11,018 bases of DNA. Source: CAYZPB01 sp964480445. GTDB lineage: Bacteria > Bacillota > Bacilli > Tepidibacillales > Tepidibacillaceae. The DNA lies in the NCBI GenBank assembly GCA_964480445.1, contig CAYZPB010000033.1, forward strand, positions 1 to 11,018, given 5' to 3'. Both the position numbers and the translations under genes were made by a program. Shown piece by piece: positions 1 to 7,654 of the stretch (positions are counted from its first letter, which is position 1; each line of letters opens with the position of its first letter). A model generated the notes under the pieces. That model worked only from the letters and a program-made list of their open reading frames with translations. It was not told the origin of the DNA and searched no databases.

Positions 1-2
1 TA

Positions 3-3000
3 AGTGCTATTAGTGTTGATCCGGATATCATGTTACTGAAAGTTGGTCAAACCGAAACAATTGCAGTAACTGTAAGCCCCTCGAATGCTACCAATAAGAG
101 GGTTACTTGGTCATCAAGTGATGAGAGTGTAGCAACAGTAGATGAAAATGGTGAAGTAACAGCTATAGCGGGTGGAACAGCTACCATCATAGTAACATCT
201 GCTGCCGACAGCACCAAAAAAGCAACAAAACAGGTTATTGTCGGCGATTTGCTAGTTCCTGCAAATGGTAGCATTCAGGAGGTAATTGATGAGGCTGAAA
301 ACGGTGACGTAATAGCGGTGGCACCGAGTATATATGAGGAGCAACTGGTTATTGATAAGCCATTGACATTGTTAGGGCCGAACGCAGTATTTGAAGGATA
401 TGGCCAGCGAAATGGCGAAGCAGTAATAACTTATCCGGATGATATTGAGGATGAGAAACTGATAAGAATCTTATCTGATGATGTTGAAATAAAAGGGCTT
501 TATTTCCAAGATGGTGGAAAAACATCGGGGAACCTGGAGGCTATACTTGCAAAAGGTGATAATTTGCTTATTAAAAACAATGTATTTGAAGGTTTTAGCC
601 TAACGCAAATGAGATTAACTCCTGAAAGCTCAAGTAAAGGCTTCAATGTTGGTTTTCTTATAGAGGGCAATCTCTTTAAGAATAAGCCGATTGGGAACTT
701 TGCGCTATATATTCAAGGATCATCAGGAGTAGCTAGATTAAACAAATTTGAGAACGTAAAGAATGGATTAACAGTACAGCCATATCATCACTCTGTTGGT
801 GGAGTTGTTGAAGATAATGAGATAGAAGCTTGGTATAGAGGAATCTGGTTTAATGGGGCTTATCGAAGAGCAGGCGAATGGGTATTTAATAACAATACAG
901 TTAATGCAATCGAGAGTCCTAATGATGCTGTAGAAACAGTATGGTATGGTATAAGGGTAGAAACCTTTGGTGATGGAGGTCCATTAGTTACTGGTGATTT
1001 ACCTAGTGCAAAAATTATTAACAATACAGTTGATGGTGCCGGAGCAAGTTCAGGTGTAGAGACAATCGGAATTTCGTTACATCAACCAATATACTCAGAC
1101 TTATTAGATATAGAAAACAACGAGTTTACTAATGTTGATATTGGAGGTAACATACACAATCCTGATGGACCTAAATATATGGTTATAGACCTCAATGATT
1201 TTTTCCCATTAAACACTTTTCTAGATGGCAGCCAGGTTATCGGCAACAAGATTATGGTACCTGAAGAAGGGAAAGTATACAATCAGCGGACGGGGAATGA
1301 ATACGACACAATTCAGGCAGCTGTTATTGGGGCAAACGATGGAGATACCATTTTGGTTGGGCAAGGGACTTACGAAGTCAAGGACACGATTAATATCAAC
1401 AAGGCAATTACTATCAAGGGAGTAATGGACTTTGCTAGCAAAATTAAAACCTGGGGCGGCAACCCAGTTTTCACCCTTAGTGCAGCAGCAACTTTAGATG
1501 GCATCTTTATTGATAAGGAAGATAAGACTAACCAACATCTTGTCACAATAACCGCTAACGATGCAACTATTAAGAATTCGAAGTTCGTAGGCCAATATGA
1601 GCAGGATGATTCTGAAACTACCAGGGCTATAGTGCCCAATGCGGGAGTCTCAGGCCTTACTATTGAAGGGAATTACTTTGAAAGCTTGAGACAGCCGGGA
1701 TACCTAGAATGCACCGGAACAGTTGCAAATAACTTTGTGAAGAATACAAGAGGGTGGGTTATCTGTGTTAACTATAACCTGACTCTTGAGGGGAATACCT
1801 TTGCAGATAACGCAGTAGATATTGCTATTATTGCCAATAAGCAGACGGACAGCCCCTACTACAAAGATATCGCCACCATTAGTGCTAAGAATAATGGGGC
1901 CTATGTGGAAAATCAGCTTCTCAAAGTTTCTGCTAAAGATGGTAAGCTCTTTGTAGACGATAAGGGCAATGAATACGCCAACTCCATAGAGAATGCTGTC
2001 AAAGCTGCTAAAGATAACGATACTATCCTTATATTAGGTAGTTTTGATGGATTTGTGGTTAATAAGCCTTTGACCATCAAGAGTGGTACAATTAACTCCA
2101 CGACCATACCGGCGACTTCAGGCAACATCGGGGTCTATGTACCGGCAAACGTAACAGGGGTTGTTTTAGAGGATGTCCAAATAGTTGGAACTACAGACGC
2201 AAAAGTTGGTATCGAGACAGGTTATAACGTAGAACTGACCGTAAAAGATTCAGAGATCAGCAACTTTACAACAGGAATTTACTTGAATCCGGGCAGCGTA
2301 TTGACGGCAACGGACAACATCATCAGTGATGTTGTGGCTGGAATAGGCTCCGACAAAGCTAACCTTACAGGAGACGTATCTGGAAACACCTTTAACAGCT
2401 GCAGCAGCGAGGGTATTGGATTAAATCTGCCGATTAAAGCTGACGGAACCGTGATGAGTAGGCAAGAGGCAGAAACTTTAGCAACACAACTGGAACAAGT
2501 GAATACCTTCCAGGATTGCGGTGATCCTCCGGTTAAGATTTATGGTGAACTGCAAGAAGAGACTAATGTAGAAGGACTTGATGCGTCAGGTAAGCGAGTT
2601 GGATTCTTTAAAACAGTATCCGATGCATTAGCAGATGAAACAGTAGCAACTATAAAAGTATATCCAGGAGATCACGGAGAAGACTCCATTGATATAGTGC
2701 AAAAGGAAGGCGTAAATATTACTTTAGAAGCAGTAGGAGAAGTAGTGCTAAAGAATCAAATCAAAATTGATGGTGGAGGCAGATATGAAGCTGAAGATAC
2801 ACTAACTATTAGAGGCTTCACCTTTGATTTCTCAGATACCGAAGGCGACATCATTACGACAGCCAATATTGATTCTCCAAACTACGTGTACGCTCACAAT
2901 ATTTTTATCGAAGACTGCACATTTATTGGTAATAAAGATAACAACAAAACTGTAGTTGCGGTAAGAGCTGCTGCAAAGGGTGGTCATACAAATTTTGCCT

Positions 3001-3977
3001 TTAAGAATTGCAGAGGGCTTGATCTCCATAGTATGGGGCAGTTGACATCTGTGACTGGAGTTACAATTGAAGACTGCACAGTAGAGAATGCAGGTGAAGG
3101 AGGATTTAACCTTCCAAATTCATTCAACATAACGATTACAAATCTTGATTTGGAAGGTGAACTCTATGGAGTACGTACTGGATCTAATGGCGCAATACAG
3201 AAATTAGATGGAAAAATGACCATATCAGACAGCAAATTAGCAGCTCAGTATCCAATATGGCTTCGTGCAAATAATTCGCCGGGAGAAGTCGAGATAACTG
3301 AAACAGAATTAGATGTAGTTGGTGACGACGGGATACAAGTTAAAAATGATGTTGGAGCAACTGTTACAATAGATGAAGCAATACTTGTAAGCAATAGTGA
3401 TGAATTGTTAGCCGCATTGGATAATGATGAAATTAAGACCATTCTCCTTGCCGATGGGAAATACGGTAAGCTCCTTATCCGAAACATTGGTAGGCCAGTA
3501 TCCATTGTTGCGCTGAACCAGCATGAAGCAAAATTTGAAAGCATAGAGATAAAGAGTAGCAATATAGTCATTGATGGTGTTGAAACCGGGTATATCGATT
3601 TCTATGGTGTAAGCGATATTACTATTACCAACAATCTAGTGACGGACAATAGGTTTACTGTTGCGATTGGTGGCGCCGGAGGAAGCAACAATGGTCCCGC
3701 AACGATAACAAATAATATCGTTAAAAATGGAGCTATTGGCTTAATGCCTACTGAGGACTTCAAGAATTACACGATAAGTAATAATACAATTGAGAAGGCG
3801 CCTGCTGAAGGCATTTGGTTATGGTACCAAGGTTCGCATGCTGGTATAGTTGATGCTGAGAAAGCTAATAGTATCGCTGATATGCTTTTAGTGTATAATC
3901 AATTTAGTAATTACTTTGATGGTAAGAATAAGGTAAAGGTTCAGTTTGGTGTTAACTCCGATAAGATATTTAGATAA
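3..3977 (+). CDS. Big2 domain / right-handed beta-helix surface protein, 5'-truncated by window edge
   Basis: The frame is open from the first bases of the window, so the true start, and any signal peptide or wall anchor, lies upstream; the Met at 30 is inside the first domain and is not a credible start. Numbering from that Met, residues 1-71 are a Big2 (bacterial Ig-like) domain, with the typical WSSSDESVATVDENGEVTA core and a GGTATIIVT strand. Then come five modules, each opening with a pattern like SIQEVIDEAENGDVIAV or TIQAAVIGANDGDTILV, at about residues 81, 425, 652, 859 and 1118. Most are followed by rungs rich in N-N-T/V and G-I, typical of pectate-lyase-like or NosD-like parallel beta-helices. 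No SLH, LPXTG or membrane segment occurs before the stop at 3975. The likely role is an extracellular adhesin, or carbohydrate-binding or -cleaving protein; I see no assignable catalytic residues. A terminator follows about 90 bases downstream. Confidence 0.85.
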   Translation, partial: SAISVDPDIMLLKVGQTETIAVTVSPSNATNKRVTWSSSDESVATVDENGEVTAIAGGTATIIVTSAADSTKKATKQVIVGDLLVPANGSIQEVIDEAENGDVIAVAPSIYEEQLVIDKPLTLLGPNAVFEGYGQRNGEAVITYPDDIEDEKLIRILSDDVEIKGLYFQDGGKTSGNLEAILAKGDNLLIKNNVFEGFSLTQMRLTPESSSKGFNVGFLIEGNLFKNKPIGNFALYIQGSSGVARLNKFENVKNGLTVQPYHHSVGGVVEDNEIEAWYRGIWFNGAYRRAGEWVFNNNTVNAIESPNDAVETVWYGIRVETFGDGGPLVTGDLPSAKIINNTVDGAGASSGVETIGISLHQPIYSDLLDIENNEFTNVDIGGNIHNPDGPKYMVIDLNDFFPLNTFLDGSQVIGNKIMVPEEGKVYNQRTGNEYDTIQAAVIGANDGDTILVGQGTYEVKDTININKAITIKGVMDFASKIKTWGGNPVFTLSAAATLDGIFIDKEDKTNQHLVTITANDATIKNSKFVGQYEQDDSETTRAIVPNAGVSGLTIEGNYFESLRQPGYLECTGTVANNFVKNTRGWVICVNYNLTLEGNTFADNAVDIAIIANKQTDSPYYKDIATISAKNNGAYVENQLLKVSAKDGKLFVDDKGNEYANSIENAVKAAKDNDTILILGSFDGFVVNKPLTIKSGTINSTTIPATSGNIGVYVPANVTGVVLEDVQIVGTTDAKVGIETGYNVELTVKDSEISNFTTGIYLNPGSVLTATDNIISDVVAGIGSDKANLTGDVSGNTFNSCSSEGIGLNLPIKADGTVMSRQEAETLATQLEQVNTFQDCGDPPVKIYGELQEETNVEGLDASGKRVGFFKTVSDALADETVATIKVYPGDHGEDSIDIVQKEGVNITLEAVGEVVLKNQIKIDGGGRYEAEDTLTIRGFTFDFSDTEGDIITTANIDSPNYVYAHNIFIEDCTFIGNKDNNKTVVAVRAAAKGGHTNFAFKNCRGLDLHSMGQLTSVTGVTIEDCTVENAGEGGFNLPNSFNITITNLDLEGELYGVRTGSNGAIQKLDGKMTISDSKLAAQYPIWLRANNSPGEVEITETELDVVGDDGIQVKNDVGATVTIDEAILVSNSDELLAALDNDEIKTILLADGKYGKLLIRNIGRPVSIVALNQHEAKFESIEIKSSNIVIDGVETGYIDFYGVSDITITNNLVTDNRFTVAIGGAGGSNNGPATITNNIVKNGAIGLMPTEDFKNYTISNNTIEKAPAEGIWLWYQGSHAGIVDAEKANSIADMLLVYNQFSNYFDGKNKVKVQFGVNSDKIFR

Positions 3978-4063
3978 GTTTAACGGCCGTTTTTAAGTAA
4001 AACGATGTCAGTTTTTTGGTAATACCCTTTAGTTGATAAAGGGGACATAGAATGGGTCAAGAT

Positions 4064-4106
4064 GCCCCGTGGGAAAGCAATAAGCTCTCTCACGGGGCTT
4101 TTTTTT
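4064..4106 (+). terminator. Strong rho-independent terminator
   Basis: GCCCCGTGGGAAAGC pairs with GCTCTCTCACGGGGC across the 5-base loop AATAA. The stem is about 15 bp, with one A-C mismatch and one G-U pair, and eight T residues follow. It lies about 87 bases after the stop of the beta-helix protein and has the right orientation to end that transcript. The T-run is on one side only, so it works only for plus-strand transcripts. Confidence 0.88.
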
Positions 4107-4382
4107 ACCCCCCCCCAGCAAACCCTGAGAGTAATCAAGCTTTTAAGGGGCCGATGGCGATGTTGTTTACCCTGCCTCCCGATGCGAACGTGGGCGGCCA
4201 CAGGGGTTTGGCAGCAAACTTGTCCAGCGGAAATACCAGTGGCAAAGGATGGTGGGTATTGGCATCTTAAGGGGCTGGGGGTTTCTTTTATTGTGGATTT
4301 GTTTCCTTGAACTAGGCACGTTGAGTGTGTTGTCTTGATGTCAAGGGTGGAGAAATAGGGGTATTCAAAGTACTGATAAATA
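4107..4382. other. Gene-free GC-rich segment with multiple small inverted repeats
   Basis: This stretch is visibly more GC-rich than the rest of the window up to about 4283. It starts with a run of nine C (4108-4116). CCCCCAGC (4112-4119) is the inverse of GCTGGGGG (4274-4281), so the GC-rich part is bounded by an inverted repeat. TTAAGGGGC occurs twice in direct orientation (4143-4151 and 4267-4275). Small hairpins include GTTTG/CAAAC (4206-4219). Short open frames cross it on both strands (up to 82 codons), but none has a ribosome binding site or a recognisable sequence. It could be a small structured RNA, a decayed MITE-like insertion or a dispersed intergenic repeat; I cannot choose between these. 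Bases 4284-4382 show nothing further that I can support. Confidence 0.35.
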
Positions 4383-4456
4383 AAGGGTTTTCAAGGTTGG
4401 GAAATTTTCTGCCGGATTTATGGCAGTGCCTTTTAACCTTGGAAACCCTTATTTTT
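4383..4456 (+). repeat. Long nested stem-loop followed by T-run (possible terminator)
   Basis: AAGGGTTTTCAAGGTT (4383-4398) pairs with AACCTTGGAAACCCTT (4435-4450), 16 bp with a single G-T pair. The 36-base loop contains its own hairpin, CTGCC (4409-4413) with GGCAG (4422-4426). ATTTTT follows at once, so on the plus strand the structure resembles an intrinsic terminator with an unusually large branched stem. No gene lies between the previous terminator and this one, so if it is a terminator it would end an unannotated RNA from 4107-4382 or act as a back-up. It could instead be a mobile palindromic repeat unit. Confidence 0.45.
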
Positions 4457-4546
4457 GTTTAAGAGGAAATAGGTCAACTGTAAAAAATGAGTGTAGGGTT
4501 GAGTTGACAGGTTAGATAAATTCGTAGGGTCGAGGAGATAGGATAG

Positions 4547-4564
4547 ATGTACTCAGAAACTTAA
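4547..4564 (+). CDS. Possible 5-residue leader peptide (MYSET)
   Basis: GAGGAG (4532-4537) is followed nine bases later by ATG, giving a five-codon frame MYSET that stops at 4562-4564, inside the left edge of the 49-bp palindrome. A ribosome-bound leader next to a large hairpin is the layout of attenuation. However, the best promoter I can see lies downstream of it, so it may not be transcribed at all. A chance match is quite possible. Confidence 0.15.
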   Translation: MYSET

Positions 4565-4608
4565 TTCAAGATTATAATCTTAATTTAAGATTATAATCTT
4601 GAATTAAG
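4560..4608. promoter_or_regulatory. 49-bp perfect palindrome with two AAGATTATAATCTT boxes (putative operator)
   Basis: The sequence is a perfect odd-length palindrome centred at 4584. Each arm contains the 14-bp sequence AAGATTATAATCTT, itself a perfect palindrome, at 4568-4581 and 4587-4600. The boxes are 19 bp apart start to start, so they lie on nearly the same DNA face. Each box contains GATTATAATC (4570-4579 and 4589-4598), which fits GATNNNNATC. The right box overlaps the first base or two of the -35 element of the methyltransferase promoter. Two identical dyad sites touching a promoter are the usual shape of an operator for a dimeric repressor. GCGTTTTT follows the palindrome, so in a read-through transcript it could also fold into a weak AU-rich terminator. 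Confidence 0.7.
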
Positions 4609-4627
4609 GCGTTTTTAATGTTATAGT
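4599..4627 (+). promoter_or_regulatory. Sigma-A-type promoter of the methyltransferase gene
   Basis: TTGAAT (4599-4604) and TATAGT (4622-4627) are separated by 17 bases, a good vegetative promoter match. Initiation would fall near 4634, leaving a leader of about 30 bases before the start codon. The -35 element overlaps the end of the second AAGATTATAATCTT box. Confidence 0.6.
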
Positions 4628-4666
4628 ATTTGGTGTTCAAACACAAAAACAAGGAGGCAAATAAAT

Positions 4667-6739
4667 ATGAATAATAAATTCAACTATGACGTATTTTATG
4701 AGATATTATCAGAATTAAGAGAAGAATTTCATAAAGTCGGCCGGTTAGATGATTCAAACTCAAAGCTGGATGAAATTGTTAAATTAATAGTACTTGGGTA
4801 TTCTGAAGCTGTAAAAGGAGTTAAATTCGATTTAAAATTTGTTAAAGATTTCGCATTAGAAAAATATGGAGACGATACACAAATTGCCCAAGCTGTTAGA
4901 GATTTATTTGAATCATGTATTCAAGATGACATGTTTAAAAATAATGATGGTACAAATATTTTTGGTTCTAATCCAATGTTAAATATTCAGCCTTCAGAGA
5001 ACTTATTCGCTCAAAAACTTATTAATGAAATAAGCAAAATTGATTTTCTTCAATTAGTTAATTTAGGTACATATTCTGACTTTGATATTTTTAATGAATG
5101 CTTTGGTCACTTTGTCAGAGAGAATTTTAGAAATAATAAAGAAGACGCACAATATATGACTCCGGCAGAAATTTCAGAACCTATTATCGAAATGGTTTTC
5201 AATGATATTATTAAAGACGGTAATTTCATTGAGAGATTGACCAGTGATGAATCTGATTTTATAGTGATGGATCCAACTTGTGGCGTAGGAACACTGCTAA
5301 TTGAAGCAATCAAATATATCACAAAAATAGTTGATGAAACGGAACTTGATGATCATACAAAAAATAGAATAATCCACAAGATTAAAAGCAAGGGTGTATT
5401 TGGTCAAGATAAAGTAGACCGTATGGTTCGATTATCGAAAATTAATATGCTTTTAATAAATGCTGAAGTATCAAATATCAATACTGGAAATAGTATAATA
5501 GGTGAAAGTAGTATAGATGAGTTTATAGGAAAGGTTGATTTAATAATTACTAACCCACCTTTTGGCGCGGAGTTTGAATTTTCATCTCTCGATAAAGAGA
5601 AGTTTCCTATACTTGCTAAAATTGCAGATAAAAAGACCATTATTAATTCAGAGTTAGCGATGTTGGATAGATGCTTAACATTACTAAAGCCAGGTGGAAA
5701 TTTAGTAATAGTGTTACCAGACAGTGTTGTATCAGCAAAAGGAATCTATGAACAATTTAGGAGTGAACTAATTAATAATTATGAAATAAAGTCAACTATT
5801 GAATTGCCTGCTGTAACTTTTGCACAGGCTGGTACAAGGACAAAAACAGTTATATTATATATAAAAAAATCCGAGCCTCAACTAGCAAGAATTGCAATGG
5901 CAGTATGCAATGATGTAGGGTATAATGTGAAAGAAAAAGTTGGTGTGCCGGTAAAGGTAAGCGATGGAAATAACGAAATGCTATCTATAGCAAAAGTATA
6001 CAAAGATTATAAGAATAAAACTAATCTCAGTGAACCGGAAATTCTTTCATTTTCTCCATCGATTACAATGGTTCCATATACATCACTTATTGATAATATA
6101 TTAAACCCATCCTTTTATAATGCGGATAGGCTAGATACTGTTCAAAAGTTAGAACGACTAAATACCAATGGTTTTGAAATAAAAAAGTTAAACGAACTTG
6201 CTGATTTTGTCACCAAGAAAAGGAAAAGCTATTATGTGAGTGATAATATAAAACATATTAGTGTTCTGCATATAAATCCAGATGGGACTATTGACTTTAA
6301 GCAAGTAGAGAACTTTGTTCCAGTATCAAAAGGACGTCTATGTGAAAGTGGAGATGTTATATTTTCAAGAATAAACCCAAGAATTCCAAGGATGGCAGTG
6401 GTTCCGGAGGTTGACTATAAACTAGTTTGTTCGACAGAATTTGAAATCCTAAGGCCTTTAAAAGGTATTAGCCCTTACTTTTTAGTCGCTGCCTTAAGGC
6501 TACAAAGTGTAAGTCAGCAGATTGAGAATCTGACTTCAGGAACATCATCATCCCATAACAGGATAAAAACAGAACAACTGGAAGAAATTCTCATCCCTGT
6601 TCCAACAGATGAAGAAAAAATGAGGGAATTAAGTAGTATATCCATGGAACTTCAAAAATCTATAGAAATGAAGTATAAAGCTGAAGACCATTTAAATAAA
6701 AAAATGGAAGAGCTAGAACATTTATTGTTTCAAAAATAA
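4667..6739 (+). CDS. Single-chain N6-adenine DNA methyltransferase fused to one HsdS-type specificity domain
   Basis: This 690-residue protein methylates adenine in DNA using S-adenosylmethionine and carries its own target recognition. Visible motifs, in gamma-class order, are the SAM-side AQYMTP (161-166), motif I DPTCGVGT (202-209) and catalytic motif IV NPPF (296-299). From about residue 490 it becomes an HsdS-like target recognition domain: FEIKKLNELADFV, then the conserved SSSHNRIKTEQLEEILIPVP block, then a terminal helix likely to form a coiled coil. HsdM and HsdS are fused here and only one recognition domain is present, as in enzymes that dimerise to read two-part palindromes. ATG 4667 is preceded by AGGAGG (4652-4657) with a 9-base spacer. 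The gene has its own promoter and converges on two nuclease genes. No nuclease or helicase domain is present, so it is not a Type IIG or complete Type I enzyme. The role is secure; the target sequence is not known from sequence alone. Confidence 0.9.
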   Translation: MNNKFNYDVFYEILSELREEFHKVGRLDDSNSKLDEIVKLIVLGYSEAVKGVKFDLKFVKDFALEKYGDDTQIAQAVRDLFESCIQDDMFKNNDGTNIFGSNPMLNIQPSENLFAQKLINEISKIDFLQLVNLGTYSDFDIFNECFGHFVRENFRNNKEDAQYMTPAEISEPIIEMVFNDIIKDGNFIERLTSDESDFIVMDPTCGVGTLLIEAIKYITKIVDETELDDHTKNRIIHKIKSKGVFGQDKVDRMVRLSKINMLLINAEVSNINTGNSIIGESSIDEFIGKVDLIITNPPFGAEFEFSSLDKEKFPILAKIADKKTIINSELAMLDRCLTLLKPGGNLVIVLPDSVVSAKGIYEQFRSELINNYEIKSTIELPAVTFAQAGTRTKTVILYIKKSEPQLARIAMAVCNDVGYNVKEKVGVPVKVSDGNNEMLSIAKVYKDYKNKTNLSEPEILSFSPSITMVPYTSLIDNILNPSFYNADRLDTVQKLERLNTNGFEIKKLNELADFVTKKRKSYYVSDNIKHISVLHINPDGTIDFKQVENFVPVSKGRLCESGDVIFSRINPRIPRMAVVPEVDYKLVCSTEFEILRPLKGISPYFLVAALRLQSVSQQIENLTSGTSSSHNRIKTEQLEEILIPVPTDEEKMRELSSISMELQKSIEMKYKAEDHLNKKMEELEHLLFQK

Positions 6740-6744
6740 TTTTC

Positions 6745-6768
6745 TTAGAGAGGGCATGCCCTCTCTAA
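6745..6768. terminator. Palindromic bidirectional terminator between convergent genes
   Basis: This is a perfect 24-bp palindrome: TTAGAGAGGG, then CATG as the loop, then CCCTCTCTAA. It sits between the methyltransferase stop (6739) and the end of the convergent nuclease gene, whose TAG stop (6765-6767) lies inside the right arm. The T-rich tails on either side are short and interrupted (AAAATTTTG on the plus side, GAAAATTATTTTT on the minus side), so termination may be moderate in both directions. Confidence 0.75.
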
Positions 6769-7595
6769 AATTTTGAAATTTCTATCCTCCCGTTTTCAGT
6801 TTCATCTGCTCTAAAAATCAACTCAGAGCCATCAACACCTTCAAGATATATTTTAATTGGTTTAAAACCATTTGATCTTCCGTTTCCGTGACGAGCATAA
6901 TTTTCATCGGTTCCGCTCCTTGGTGGAAATAGTTGGAAGTTTACAGAAGGATAATCAGTAGTGTTTTGGAACTTTGGATACCCTTTTTTCTCCATCCACT
7001 CTATGTATCTATTTCTTAATGTTTGATGCTTATGAATATTAAGCTTCCAAATTCTGGTTCTGAACAAACCGTGAGTATTTAAATCCATTGAAAGAAGATA
7101 TAGCGATTCATAATCGAGAAATTGTTCCATTATTTGTGGATTTATGGCTGTAAAATTCCATCTTGGTGCAGTAGCTCCTCTTTTATCTAACGAATCTAAG
7201 AAATTTGCACTTTTCACTTCAGATCCGTCACTCAGGTCATCTCCCTTACCTCGCATACCTTGTCCAGCGATTTGTGTTTGTAATGAAACTAAATGCTGGG
7301 CAATATAACCGGTATCAATCTGTGATGACTGTGCTGTAATGATACTCCAGCCTGACAGTAATTCTCTTTGGCAAATGACCTGTTCTTCAAGTAATCTTTG
7401 AGCAAGAAGCTTTCTATCCTCATGTGATAAAATATTTAATATTGTATTAGAAAGCATAACTTTATCACTCACTGTTAATGATTGAAACGGTACAATAGGA
7501 AATATTGTCCTCATTATTTCGTAGATATCCAGATTGTGTTCTTTTCCTTGGTTATAAAGTTGACATATTTGCTGGGCTAGATTTTGAATATTCAT
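6765..7595 (-). CDS. Type II restriction endonuclease-like protein, MamI-like (long subunit)
   Basis: This 276-residue protein is the likely DNA-cutting partner of the convergent methyltransferase. Residues 118-128 read GDDLSDGSEVK, consistent with a PD-(D/E)XK active site (D120, E126, K128). A second conserved block, NFQLFPPR (219-226), lies near the C-terminus, and FRTRIWKL (178-185) forms a core strand. The same blocks occur at matching spacing in the adjacent 211-residue protein, so the two are paralogues; this one has roughly 60 extra N-terminal residues. From memory, the G-x-D-L-x-D-G-S-E-V-K-S context resembles MamI-family enzymes (GATNNNNATC), which I did not verify. ATG 7595 has a strong AGAGGAGGT ribosome binding site. 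It lies 59 bases downstream of its paralogue and is probably co-transcribed with it. Nuclease role fairly confident; family name moderate. Confidence 0.7.
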   Translation of the reverse strand: MNIQNLAQQICQLYNQGKEHNLDIYEIMRTIFPIVPFQSLTVSDKVMLSNTILNILSHEDRKLLAQRLLEEQVICQRELLSGWSIITAQSSQIDTGYIAQHLVSLQTQIAGQGMRGKGDDLSDGSEVKSANFLDSLDKRGATAPRWNFTAINPQIMEQFLDYESLYLLSMDLNTHGLFRTRIWKLNIHKHQTLRNRYIEWMEKKGYPKFQNTTDYPSVNFQLFPPRSGTDENYARHGNGRSNGFKPIKIYLEGVDGSELIFRADETENGRIEISKF

Positions 7596-7654
7596 AATTG
7601 ATATTACCTCCTCTTATATTGGAAATAAGGTCTCTATTTTTGGATTGATAAATT

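Noticed and set aside
3980..4201. Minus-strand 73-codon frame in the same region
   Set aside because: It runs through the terminator stem, has a low-complexity basic composition and no recognisable domain.
4107..4283. Known riboswitch classes (cobalamin, T-box, TPP, c-di-GMP)
   Set aside because: Isolated short matches such as GCCACTG on the minus strand are present, but the conserved cores do not line up, and there is no suitable gene directly downstream.
4052..4310. Two overlapping plus-strand open frames (72 and 82 codons) across the GC-rich intergenic segment
   Set aside because: They begin before or inside the terminator hairpin, have no ribosome binding site and resemble no protein I know; the GC-rich composition alone explains the lack of stops.
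4504..4532. Consensus-like TTGACA at 4504-4509 as an upstream promoter
   Set aside because: No acceptable -10 element occurs 16-18 bases downstream (GGGTCG there).
4547..6739. CRISPR array or tRNA genes
   Set aside because: No regularly spaced direct repeats and no cloverleaf or CCA-type ends were seen here or elsewhere in the window.
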